The notes under the pieces: model-generated
What the model was told of the DNA's origin: nothing
The model's input: the letters and a program-made list of their open reading frames with translations, nothing else
The model's database searches: none
NCBI GenBank assembly: GCA_023440945.1
Contig: JAEZRL010000287.1
Span: 1 to 33,356, forward strand
Source: Bacteroidota bacterium
GTDB lineage: Bacteria > Bacteroidota > Bacteroidia > Chitinophagales > Chitinophagaceae
Length of the DNA stretch: 33,356 nt
Direction: 5' to 3'
Shown here: one piece after another, positions 1-7,600 of the stretch
How the letters are laid out: each line of letters begins with the position of its first letter
Numbering within the stretch: position 1 is the first letter of the stretch
Program-made: the position numbers and the translations under genes

Positions 1-2
1 TT

Positions 3-578
3 AATGGAACCAGTTTTTATCCCGGCAAAAACCTGGGAGCTTTAGGAGATGCCGGTGCCGTTACAACTAACAATATTGCCCTCGCAGATAAAGCAAGAGT
101 GCTTCGCAATTACGGTTCTGGAAAAAAATATTATAATGAGGTAGTCGGCTTTAATATGCGACTCGATGAATGCCAGGCTGCCTTTCTTTCCGTTAAGCTA
201 AAATATCTTAACGAGTGCACCATGCAAAGACAGGAAATAGCCGGATGGTATGCGGAGGCACTGAAAGACGTTCCTTGTCTGGTACTGCCTCACACGGCTG
301 AGAATGCTACACATGTGTATCATCTCTATGTTGTTCGAACACCTCAAAGAAATGCTTTGCAAAAATATTTATCTGAGAACGGTATAAGTACATTAATTCA
401 TTACCCTGTTCCACCTCACATGCAGGAAGCTTACAGCAGTTTGAATCATAAAAAAGGCGACTTTCCTATTGCGGAAGAGATAGCTGCTACTTGTTTGAGC
501 TTGCCTATGTGGCCCGGAATGACAAGAGCCATGGTTGATCAGGTTGCTTCAACAATAAACAAATTCTTTAAGCAATAA
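3..578 (+). CDS. DegT/DnrJ/EryC1-family sugar aminotransferase, C-terminal part (5' truncated)
   Basis: This is the C-terminal part of a PLP-dependent aminotransferase that converts a nucleotide-linked keto sugar to an amino sugar. The frame is open to the left edge of the window, so the start lies outside; an internal ATG at 99 is not the start. Codons from position 12 read SFYPGKNLGALGDAGA, the family's PLP-lysine signature, with the Schiff-base lysine at 27-29. The following NYGSGKKYYNE and RLDECQAAFLSVKL segments resemble the FdtB/QdtB branch, which makes dTDP-3-amino-3,6-dideoxyhexoses; that substrate is an inference. The next gene starts 33 bases on in the same direction, so this enzyme probably supplies an amino-sugar donor for the glycosyltransferases downstream. 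The family is clear; the exact sugar is not. Confidence 0.93.
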   Translation, partial: NGTSFYPGKNLGALGDAGAVTTNNIALADKARVLRNYGSGKKYYNEVVGFNMRLDECQAAFLSVKLKYLNECTMQRQEIAGWYAEALKDVPCLVLPHTAENATHVYHLYVVRTPQRNALQKYLSENGISTLIHYPVPPHMQEAYSSLNHKKGDFPIAEEIAATCLSLPMWPGMTRAMVDQVASTINKFFKQ

Positions 579-611
579 GCTTGAACTTTTTTCATATCAC
601 AGAGAAATAGA

Positions 612-2048
612 ATGCTCTTCAATTCCATAAGTTTTCTGATATTCCTGCCCATTGTTTTTTGCCTTTACTGGTTTGTAGCAAACAGGAACCTTAAACTTCA
701 AAATCTGCTACTGCTTGTTTCAAGCTATTACTTCTATGCCTGCTGGAATTGGAAGTTCCTGTTCCTGTTGATTTTCTCTACTTTTCTTGATTATTTTTCA
801 GGTTTACAAATTGCAAAAGCTGAAACAAGGGGCTTAAGAAAATTATGGTTGTGGATAAGCATCGCTATCAACCTTGGATTCCTCGGCTTTTTTAAATACT
901 ATAATTTTTTTGCTGAATCCTTTGCAGAAGCTATTTCTCATATCGGCTTTGAAGTGTCACCCTGGACTTTAAGCGTTATTCTTCCGGTTGGAATATCTTT
1001 CTATACTTTTCATGGTCTGTCTTACGTGATCGACATTTATTATAAAAAGATCAAACCGGAAGTAAACTTTATCAATTATTCTGTTTTCGTAAGTTTTTTT
1101 CCGCTGTTGGTTGCAGGCCCGATAGAAAGAGCAACACATCTTCTTCCACAGATCAAAGAAAAAAGAACTTTCAACTATTTAAATGCTGTAGATGGACTGC
1201 GTCAAATCTTATGGGGGTTGTTTAAAAAGATTGTAATAGCTGATAGTTGCGCTGATCTTGTAAACACAATTTTTAATGATTATTCAGCCTATTCAGGCAG
1301 CACGTTAGCGTTAGGTGCGATACTGTTTGCTTTCCAGATTTATGGAGATTTTTCCGGCTATTCGGATATAGCCATCGGCACAGCACGATTATTTGGGATC
1401 GAATTACTACGGAATTTCGCCTTTCCTTACTTCTCAAGAAACATTGCTGAGTTTTGGAGAAGATGGCATATCTCCCTTTCTTCCTGGTTTAGAGATTATG
1501 TGTATATACCCCTGGGTGGAAGCAGGGTCAATAAAGCGATGAAAGTGAGAAATATATTCGTCATCTTTTTAATAAGCGGTTTCTGGCATGGTGCAAACTG
1601 GACTTTCATTATTTGGGGATTAATAAACGCATTATTAATATTACCCTCCATTTTATTAAAAACAAATAGAAACCATTTAGAAATAGTTGCGCAGGGAAGG
1701 TATCTTCCAACAGCAAAAGAATTTTTATCCGTATGTTTAACCTTTGGTTTAACTGTTTTTGCCTGGATTTTTTTCCGGTCAGAAAACCTCTCTGATGCCC
1801 TCAATTATATTTCCCTGATATTTTCACATTCACTGTTCACCCGTCCTTTTGTAACACCCAAAGTCCTGTTCCTGTTACTCGCCATATTTGTCGTAATTGA
1901 ATGGATAGGGCGGGAGCAACCCTATGCAATCGCTCATATTGGTTTTAAATGGCCAAAAATCTTTAGGTGGGCAGGATATTATATCCTCGTTTTCGCTATA
2001 GCTTACTTTGCTGGTTCTGAACAACAATTTATTTACTTCCAGTTTTAA
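612..2048 (+). CDS. MBOAT-family O-acyltransferase (AlgI/DltB-like)
   Basis: This 478-residue integral membrane acyltransferase belongs to the MBOAT family, whose members pass acyl groups across the membrane to extracytoplasmic polymers (AlgI for alginate, DltB for teichoic acids). Hydrophobic segments run through the protein. The conserved WRRWH motif is at residues 282-286, followed by SSWFRDYVYIPLGGSR. The FWHGANW motif carries the expected catalytic histidine at residue 326. Length matches AlgI-type proteins. The next gene starts only 2 bases after the stop and encodes an SGNH-like protein, the usual genetic partner of such MBOATs (as AlgI with AlgJ/AlgX). I infer that the pair O-acylates the exported polysaccharide. 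Acyl donor and target are not visible. Confidence 0.95.
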   Translation: MLFNSISFLIFLPIVFCLYWFVANRNLKLQNLLLLVSSYYFYACWNWKFLFLLIFSTFLDYFSGLQIAKAETRGLRKLWLWISIAINLGFLGFFKYYNFFAESFAEAISHIGFEVSPWTLSVILPVGISFYTFHGLSYVIDIYYKKIKPEVNFINYSVFVSFFPLLVAGPIERATHLLPQIKEKRTFNYLNAVDGLRQILWGLFKKIVIADSCADLVNTIFNDYSAYSGSTLALGAILFAFQIYGDFSGYSDIAIGTARLFGIELLRNFAFPYFSRNIAEFWRRWHISLSSWFRDYVYIPLGGSRVNKAMKVRNIFVIFLISGFWHGANWTFIIWGLINALLILPSILLKTNRNHLEIVAQGRYLPTAKEFLSVCLTFGLTVFAWIFFRSENLSDALNYISLIFSHSLFTRPFVTPKVLFLLLAIFVVIEWIGREQPYAIAHIGFKWPKIFRWAGYYILVFAIAYFAGSEQQFIYFQF

Positions 2049-2050
2049 TA

Positions 2051-3001
2051 ATGAAGCAATTTTTAAAATACGTCATTCTTTTTGTTTCACCGCTGATCTT
2101 GACGGGTGTTGCCATCGAAATGGCGTTGCGGCAGATTCCCAACGACTATGCTTATAAAAGGAATTATCTCGACGAAAATGCTGAAAATATTAAGGTGTTA
2201 TTTTTAGGCAATTCTCATTTTTATTACGACATCAATCCAGCCTATTTAACATCAAATAGTTTTAACGCGGCCTACGTATCGCAAACATGGAATTTTGATT
2301 TGGGGATATTAGAAAAATATGCAGGTAAATGGAAGAACCTGGAGTATATAATCATTCCCGCAGATTATTTTTCTTTTTCAGTTAACCTTGAAACAACAAG
2401 TGAAGACTGGAGGGTGAAGGATTATAATATTTACTATGGAATACATACAACAAGCAACCCGGTTTATAACACGGAATTGTTTAGTAATAAACTGAAAAAT
2501 AATTTACAGAGGATATATTCCTATTATTTCAAACACGATAAAAGCCTCACCTGTTCTAACGTTGGATGGGGCACTGTTTTTAGTTCGAAAACAAAGCAGG
2601 ATATAGCCCATTTGGGAGAGTTAGCTGCGAAAAGACATGCTGCAAGAGGAGATCGGTTTTTCGATCAGAATATCAAGGTTTTGCATCAAATATTAGCGCT
2701 TGCAGAAGCAAGAAACATTAAAGTGCTTCTATTGTCTTTACCTGTATATAAAACTTATGCAGCGAACCTGCCACCTGCGCAACTGGATAAAACCATCCGG
2801 GTAGCAGGGGAAATGGAAAAAGTATATAAGAATTCATCCTATTTCAATTTATTAAATGACCCCAATTTTGTTTATGATGACTACTACGATGGGGACCATT
2901 TAAACGAGATAGGAGCTAAAAAACTTACCAAAAAAGTAGATAGCTTGATCAACTTGTGCGAGAAAAGATTTACGCAACAAAAGCAGCTTACAAAAAAATG
3001 A
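2051..3001 (+). CDS. SGNH-hydrolase-like protein, probable MBOAT partner
   Basis: This 316-residue protein has one N-terminal hydrophobic segment (about residues 5-22), which would anchor it with the rest in the periplasm. A GNSH block at residues 53-56 offers Ser55 as nucleophile. Near the C-terminus, YYDGDHLNEIG supplies a DxxH pair, Asp280 and His283. Together these are the block I and block V residues of SGNH/GDSL esterases and of the AlgJ/AlgX/DltD type. The gene follows the MBOAT gene by 2 bases and is surely co-transcribed. Known two-part systems use the MBOAT to carry the acyl group outward and the SGNH protein to place it on the glycan; that role here is inferred from context. It could instead act as a deacylase. 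Confidence 0.8.
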   Translation: MKQFLKYVILFVSPLILTGVAIEMALRQIPNDYAYKRNYLDENAENIKVLFLGNSHFYYDINPAYLTSNSFNAAYVSQTWNFDLGILEKYAGKWKNLEYIIIPADYFSFSVNLETTSEDWRVKDYNIYYGIHTTSNPVYNTELFSNKLKNNLQRIYSYYFKHDKSLTCSNVGWGTVFSSKTKQDIAHLGELAAKRHAARGDRFFDQNIKVLHQILALAEARNIKVLLLSLPVYKTYAANLPPAQLDKTIRVAGEMEKVYKNSSYFNLLNDPNFVYDDYYDGDHLNEIGAKKLTKKVDSLINLCEKRFTQQKQLTKK

Positions 3002-3023
3002 ATAATAACAACAAAAGAGTATT

Positions 3024-3551
3024 ATGTCCAAAATCTTGATAATAAATTATGGCTTGGGAATAGGAGGATCAGAAAAACTAGTGTATGAGCTTGCTTGCTT
3101 TGCTTTAAAAAACAATATTCAACCTACTATACTAATCCCTGATAATTATGGCGCCGAATACTATGATGGCATCTTAGAAAAGATGGGTGCAACAATAGTA
3201 CGCACAAGGCTTGACGGGCTAAGATTATTAAGAAATCCTGAAAAAATTTTAAAAGCACTGTACTGGAAGATAAGATTGCTATATTTCGGCAATAAATTCA
3301 ATTCTGTTCACGTAGTGAACTTGCACATGGCCGAAAAAGTGAAGCATTTGATAAATAATAACAAGCGCTATTATTGGCACGTTGTCAGCAATATCCAGTT
3401 TCCGGGAAACAAACTGAACATAGATCCCGCATTATTTAATAACCCGAAAGACACGGTCGTTTTTATCGACGATTCCCAGGCTCAGGAAATAGAACAACAA
3501 TACGGTGCTATTAAATGTAACACGATGCGATTTAAATTATTCCTGAATTAA
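3024..3551 (+). CDS. Glycosyltransferase (GT-B, GT4-like), N-terminal half of a split gene
   Basis: The 175-residue product looks like only the acceptor-binding half of a GT-B glycosyltransferase. Residues 1-18 give a first beta strand followed by GLGIGGSEK, the glycine-rich loop typical of GT4 enzymes. The frame stops at 3549-3551, where a full enzyme would continue into its nucleotide-sugar domain. That missing domain is found 2 bases further on, in another frame (3554-4096). The two halves sum to about 355 residues, normal for one GT4 protein. A single-base slip near 3535-3550 would join them. Either the gene is broken (natural mutation or sequence error) or it is expressed as two chains. 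Alone this half is unlikely to be active. Confidence 0.8.
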   Translation: MSKILIINYGLGIGGSEKLVYELACFALKNNIQPTILIPDNYGAEYYDGILEKMGATIVRTRLDGLRLLRNPEKILKALYWKIRLLYFGNKFNSVHVVNLHMAEKVKHLINNNKRYYWHVVSNIQFPGNKLNIDPALFNNPKDTVVFIDDSQAQEIEQQYGAIKCNTMRFKLFLN

Positions 3552-3553
3552 TA

Positions 3554-4096
3554 ATGATACAATTTAATTTAATAGCAAGAGTTGCAGATGATAAAAATTA
3601 CTTTGTCGATTTTATTCACGTTGTTCATCAGGCAAAGAATCTGTACAATATTGATGTGCAGTTCACCTTTGTTGGGGCAATCCAGAATGAAGGTTTATAC
3701 AAGGCGCTTGCCCGTATGGCAGAAGTATTAAAAGTAGATCATCTTATAGATTTTACAAAAGCATCAGTGAGATACGACGATCTTCCTGGAGATTTGAAAA
3801 AAGGATATTTTTTGAATTTTAGTGTTGGAAATAGTATTGGATATTCCAGCATTGAGTCTATTAAATATAATTTTAAAACGCTGTTCTATAACGTAGATCC
3901 AAAATGTGTGGCAGTGATGCAGCCCGGACTGTTAAGCTTCTGTAAGAATTACAATGATTTATTAGAGATAATTAAGATGATTGAGGCGGATAAGGTAGGT
4001 TTCGATGAGCAACTTGAACGGGAGAATAAAGCATTATTGCCCGGCTTCTCACTGACTAAGAAAGAAGCCGATTTGTTGATTACTACCATGATTTAG
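3554..4096 (+). CDS. Glycosyltransferase (GT-B, GT4-like), C-terminal half of a split gene
   Basis: This 180-residue product begins directly with a strand like those opening GT-B C-terminal domains (FNLIARVADDKNYFVDF), where GT4 enzymes place their donor-domain GR..xxK loop. It continues with FTFVG and ends in a GYSSIESIKYNF segment that sits where the family's donor-binding glutamate motif lies. There is no acceptor domain, so it cannot be a complete enzyme. The upstream half ends 2 bases before, in a frame shifted by one. In this frame the open stretch extends back to a stop at 3533-3535, so a frameshift join near 3536-3550 is geometrically possible. The nominal ATG at 3554 may therefore not be a real start. 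Confidence 0.78.
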   Translation: MIQFNLIARVADDKNYFVDFIHVVHQAKNLYNIDVQFTFVGAIQNEGLYKALARMAEVLKVDHLIDFTKASVRYDDLPGDLKKGYFLNFSVGNSIGYSSIESIKYNFKTLFYNVDPKCVAVMQPGLLSFCKNYNDLLEIIKMIEADKVGFDEQLERENKALLPGFSLTKKEADLLITTMI

Positions 4097-4130
4097 TATT
4101 TTTGAATTTAACCCTGAATCCATTATTAAA

Positions 4131-5108
4131 ATGAAACTACCTGGTGTTTCCATCGTTGTTTGTTGTTATAATAGTAAAGATCGCCTTCCTGAAACATTAA
4201 AACATATAGCACTTCAGCAGGTGCCTGAACATATAAAATGGGAAGTTGTAATTGTTGATAATAATTCAACCGATAATACTTCAACAGTAGCAGAAAGGGA
4301 ATGGAAAAAATATGCTGTGAAGGCTTCTTTCACTGTAGTAAAGCAACCAGTTCCGGGTTTGAATGCGGCACGGGAAAAAGGTTTTGAAACAGCAAAGTAT
4401 GAATATGTCATTTGTTGTGACGACGACAACTGGCTTTCCTCTAATTACATAAAAGAAGTAGCATTGATATTTGACAATCATGCTGATGTTGGTGTTGTAG
4501 GTACTAAAGCAATTCCCCAGTATGAAGATCATCCCCCCGAATGGTTTAAAAAATACAATGTCTGGTTTGCATTAGGAGCCCAGGGGAAACCGGGTGACAT
4601 CACGGATAAGAAAGGGTATGTTTGGGGAGCAGGCATGGCTATTCGACATACCGCTTTAGCCAATCTGAAAAAAACAGGTTATAATAATTTATTAACGGAC
4701 AGAGTGGGGAGTAAGATGACTACCGGTGGAGATGTGGAAGTATGCTTCGGGCTTAGGTTTTTAAAACACAAAGTTTATTATACGGAGAAGTGCTCTATTC
4801 ATCACTATATGCCTAAATCGCGTTTCGATGAAAAAAAGTTCTTCGCTCTGTCTTATCAAAATGGTTTTAGCACAAGCTATTTAGACCTGCTGTATAGAAA
4901 AAAGTTTTTATCAAAAAGGGAGCTTGTTTCAAATATCCGGAGGCATTTAACAAGAGCACCTAAACAATATGTAATCAAACGAAAACTCGGGCAAACGGAT
5001 TTTGAAGAAGAAGTAATGTTTAAAAGCTGGCAGGGCCGGCTTTCGGGCTTATTGTTTCTTCTGCGCAAACACAAAAAACTCCGGCAAAACTTTGAGTGCT
5101 TAACATAA
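4131..5108 (+). CDS. Glycosyltransferase family 2
   Basis: This 325-residue GT-A enzyme belongs to the GT2 family and transfers a sugar from a nucleotide donor, with inversion, in the cytoplasm. The opening strand VSIVVCCYN is at residues 6-14, and the nucleotide-binding VDNNSTDNT segment at 42-50. The metal-binding acidic motif appears as CDDD with aspartates at 97-99. VWGAGMAIRH at 164-172 and GGDVE at 199-203 match the acceptor side and the usual catalytic-base region. The C-terminal ~100 residues are basic and could be a membrane-surface helix. It starts 34 bases after the split glycosyltransferase. Family assignment is firm; linkage and sugar are unknown. Confidence 0.94.
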   Translation: MKLPGVSIVVCCYNSKDRLPETLKHIALQQVPEHIKWEVVIVDNNSTDNTSTVAEREWKKYAVKASFTVVKQPVPGLNAAREKGFETAKYEYVICCDDDNWLSSNYIKEVALIFDNHADVGVVGTKAIPQYEDHPPEWFKKYNVWFALGAQGKPGDITDKKGYVWGAGMAIRHTALANLKKTGYNNLLTDRVGSKMTTGGDVEVCFGLRFLKHKVYYTEKCSIHHYMPKSRFDEKKFFALSYQNGFSTSYLDLLYRKKFLSKRELVSNIRRHLTRAPKQYVIKRKLGQTDFEEEVMFKSWQGRLSGLLFLLRKHKKLRQNFECLT

Positions 5109-5158
5109 AGGAACTTTAAAAAGCAAGTTATCATTATCAAATTAACAGAAACAATTAA

Positions 5159-6409
5159 ATGAAGCAGAAATTACTGATAGTTTCTTTAAACATACCCTAT
5201 CCCTTGACGCATGGAGGTGCAATTGCACAATATTATTTCCTGGAAAAACTTTGTGCAAAATTCGATGTCTTCTTTTATACTGAAGTAAAGAGTGAAGAAG
5301 ATGAAAAAGCATTGTTAGAGTTAAAAGACAGTTTAAAAGAAATTAATATTCTTAAGTATAAGAATTATCCCCCAAAGGATAATGTTGCGAAAGGTGCAGC
5401 AAAGGCAGTGCTTCACTTTCTCAGCAGGATGAAGAACAGGAAAACAGGCCAGATCGTTAAAAGGGATGATTTTAGGGATGATGCCTATTTTCAGCCTCCT
5501 TTGCAAATATTTTCTAAAGCATTTGTCAAATATTTGAATGACATTATACGAAAAGAAAAGATAATGCTTGTTCAGTTGGAGTTTTATGAGACCATTTCTT
5601 TATTACTCGCACTCCCTAAATATGTAAAAAAGATATTTGTCCATCATGAAATAAGAACTAAAAGATTCAAACTAGCATCTGCAGAAAGTGATGCACCTCA
5701 TGAATATAAAGAGTATATCATCAAGTGCAACGAACTGGTGGAATACAATTTATTAAAGCATGCAGATAAGATTATAGTGTTTAATGAAAACGATAAAAAT
5801 TTGCTCCTGAAGTATAATCAGAATGTTTGGCTTAGTCCTTTTGGTATTCCCCGGAAGCTGATAACAAGAAATTCGCCATCAGCTGCTTTTAACCGGTTTA
5901 TATTTATAGGAGGAGAATATCATAATCCAAATTTTAAAGGTTTACAATGGTTTTTAGACGAAGTGTACATTCCCAACTATGATAAAATAGAGTGGCCGCT
6001 TTACATCATTGGGGAATGGTCGGACGATTTCCGTAATCTTTATAATCAATATTCAAAAATTATTTTTGCCGGATTAGTGCCGAATTTAGATGTTTATTAT
6101 GAAAATTCAGTACTGTTGTCGTCTGTGTTTAGTGGAAGCGGGTTGAGAACAAAAATTTTGCATGCATTTGCCAATAAAGTTCCGGTAATATCTACATCCT
6201 TCGCATGCGAGGGATTATTTGACGAGGAGGCTGAAAGTTCTCATATTTATATTTTTGACAACGCAGAAACTTTTATGTCGATCTACAAAATATTTATCAC
6301 TTCACCCCAGAATTTGAAAACACTTGCTTTGAACGGCTATGAATATTATAACAATCATTTCTCGGAGTCATATCTGCTGAATGAGCGGCTTAATATATTC
6401 GCAGACTAA
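5159..6409 (+). CDS. Glycosyltransferase, GT-B fold (GT4-like)
   Basis: This 416-residue protein has the two-domain layout of GT4 enzymes. The N-terminal strand ends in PYPLTHGGAIAQ, with the HGG loop at residues 18-20 that contacts acceptor and donor phosphate. The second domain opens near residue 245 (FIFIGGEYHNPNFKG) and carries GSGLRTKILHAF from about 326, the region that in this subfamily replaces the EX7E motif with a conserved R-K pair. It then reaches VPVISTSFACEGL. This pattern is common in Bacteroidota exopolysaccharide loci. The gene lies 50 bases after a GT2 and 73 before another. Donor and acceptor cannot be read from the sequence. Confidence 0.92.
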   Translation: MKQKLLIVSLNIPYPLTHGGAIAQYYFLEKLCAKFDVFFYTEVKSEEDEKALLELKDSLKEINILKYKNYPPKDNVAKGAAKAVLHFLSRMKNRKTGQIVKRDDFRDDAYFQPPLQIFSKAFVKYLNDIIRKEKIMLVQLEFYETISLLLALPKYVKKIFVHHEIRTKRFKLASAESDAPHEYKEYIIKCNELVEYNLLKHADKIIVFNENDKNLLLKYNQNVWLSPFGIPRKLITRNSPSAAFNRFIFIGGEYHNPNFKGLQWFLDEVYIPNYDKIEWPLYIIGEWSDDFRNLYNQYSKIIFAGLVPNLDVYYENSVLLSSVFSGSGLRTKILHAFANKVPVISTSFACEGLFDEEAESSHIYIFDNAETFMSIYKIFITSPQNLKTLALNGYEYYNNHFSESYLLNERLNIFAD

Positions 6410-6482
6410 TGCTGTAGCACAAAAAAATTTTGCTTAAGCAGTTAAAGCAAGATATTCTCCCCTTCATTCATCATTGTAAACC

Positions 6483-7424
6483 ATGCTTTCAATTATCATT
6501 TGTTCTATTAGGAAAGAACTCAGAGATCAGCTTAAAAAGAATATCCGGTCAACGATAGGCCTTGATAATTATGAAGTAATTGTGGTTGAAAATGAAATAA
6601 AGAAGTATCCTATAGCAAAAGCTTATAATATAGCAGCAAAACAGTCTAAGTATCCGTTTCTTTGTTTTGTTCATGAGGATATAATATTCCATACCGATAA
6701 TTGGGGTGAGGTTTTAATAAAGCATTTCGAAACAACAAATGCTCGGTTGATTGGTGTTTTAGGATGCACAATAAAAACGAAATCTCCAGGCAGCGTATAT
6801 ATTTACGAAAGCAGTTTCAACAGGCAAAACCAGCTACAGCGTTATTCAGAAAAAAAAAGGGTGCTTTGCCACGAAAACCCCTTAAATGAACAGGTGTCAG
6901 AAGTGTGCATTCTCGATGGTCTGTTCATCGCATCTACAAAAAAAGCATGGGCGGAAACACAGTTCTCAGAAGACTACCTGAAAGGCTTTCACGGTTACGA
7001 CATTGATTTTTCTTTAAAAAACTTCGCTTTAGGAAAGGTAGTCGTCGTGTACGATATATTACTGGAACATTTCTCCTTCGGTTCCTTTAGTAAAGAGTGG
7101 GTGAATGTGCAGTTACTTCTAAACAAAAAATGGAATAAACAACTTCCTTTTGTCGCCGGTAAGTTAGGCGATAAGGAGATAATGATGGCGGAAGAAAGGA
7201 ACCTGAAGGAATTTTTGAAAATCCTCGTAAATACGAATTATAGTAAAAGAGTACTTTTAAAGCTCTTTATTATCTTTTTCATATCAAACCCTTCTCATCC
7301 TTTAAATCTCTTTTTTATTCGTCAAATAATACTGGGCAAAAAGCTGGATGAAAAGATAAAGAGTTGGGTTACGAATTCCGCTGGTTATACTGCTAAATCG
7401 AACACTGCATCAATTGAACAATGA
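6483..7424 (+). CDS. GT2-like glycosyltransferase of the short 'Glyco_tranf_2_5' type
   Basis: This 313-residue protein starts with LSIIICSIR, then YEVIVVEN at 30-37 and CFVHEDIIFH at 61-70. The HED at 64-66 takes the place of the classical DxD metal site. CILDGLFIASTKKAW and the later FHGYDIDFSLK fit the acceptor loop and the D-D catalytic-base region of the GT-A subfamily often filed as 'glycosyltransferase like family'. The last 40 residues include a hydrophobic stretch that may touch the membrane. It is followed by the second-longest non-coding gap in the window (176 bases), so a transcription unit could end or restart here. GT-A membership is likely; the specific family is less certain. 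Confidence 0.82.
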   Translation: MLSIIICSIRKELRDQLKKNIRSTIGLDNYEVIVVENEIKKYPIAKAYNIAAKQSKYPFLCFVHEDIIFHTDNWGEVLIKHFETTNARLIGVLGCTIKTKSPGSVYIYESSFNRQNQLQRYSEKKRVLCHENPLNEQVSEVCILDGLFIASTKKAWAETQFSEDYLKGFHGYDIDFSLKNFALGKVVVVYDILLEHFSFGSFSKEWVNVQLLLNKKWNKQLPFVAGKLGDKEIMMAEERNLKEFLKILVNTNYSKRVLLKLFIIFFISNPSHPLNLFFIRQIILGKKLDEKIKSWVTNSAGYTAKSNTASIEQ

Positions 7425-7454
7425 TCAACGAATAGCGGTTGAAATAGCGCGTTG

Positions 7455-7484
7455 CCGAAAAATTTCAGAAGAGTGTTTTTTCGG
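7455..7484. other. Inverted repeat / possible RNA hairpin between glycosyltransferase genes
   Basis: CCGAAAAA at 7455-7462 is the exact reverse complement of TTTTTCGG at 7477-7484, with a 14-base loop. It lies in the 176-base gap 3' of a GT2-like gene. The 3' arm contains the T run, but no further U tract follows, so it is at best a weak intrinsic terminator or attenuator. The rest of this gap shows no consensus promoter or convincing small gene. Confidence 0.3.
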
Positions 7485-7600
7485 GCTTTAGATGTGTGCT
7501 AAATTGCTGCAAAGTCAGATGTATTCCAAGGGCGCTCATTTTTTTTCTAAAGAGCTTGAAGAAGACAGCCTAGACATTAAATATAACAACCTTACAACCA

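Noticed and set aside
6431..6440. Perfect 10-base palindrome TGCTTAAGCA in an intergenic gap
   Set aside because: A single short palindrome in AT-rich DNA is expected by chance, and no second copy or regulator gene was seen.
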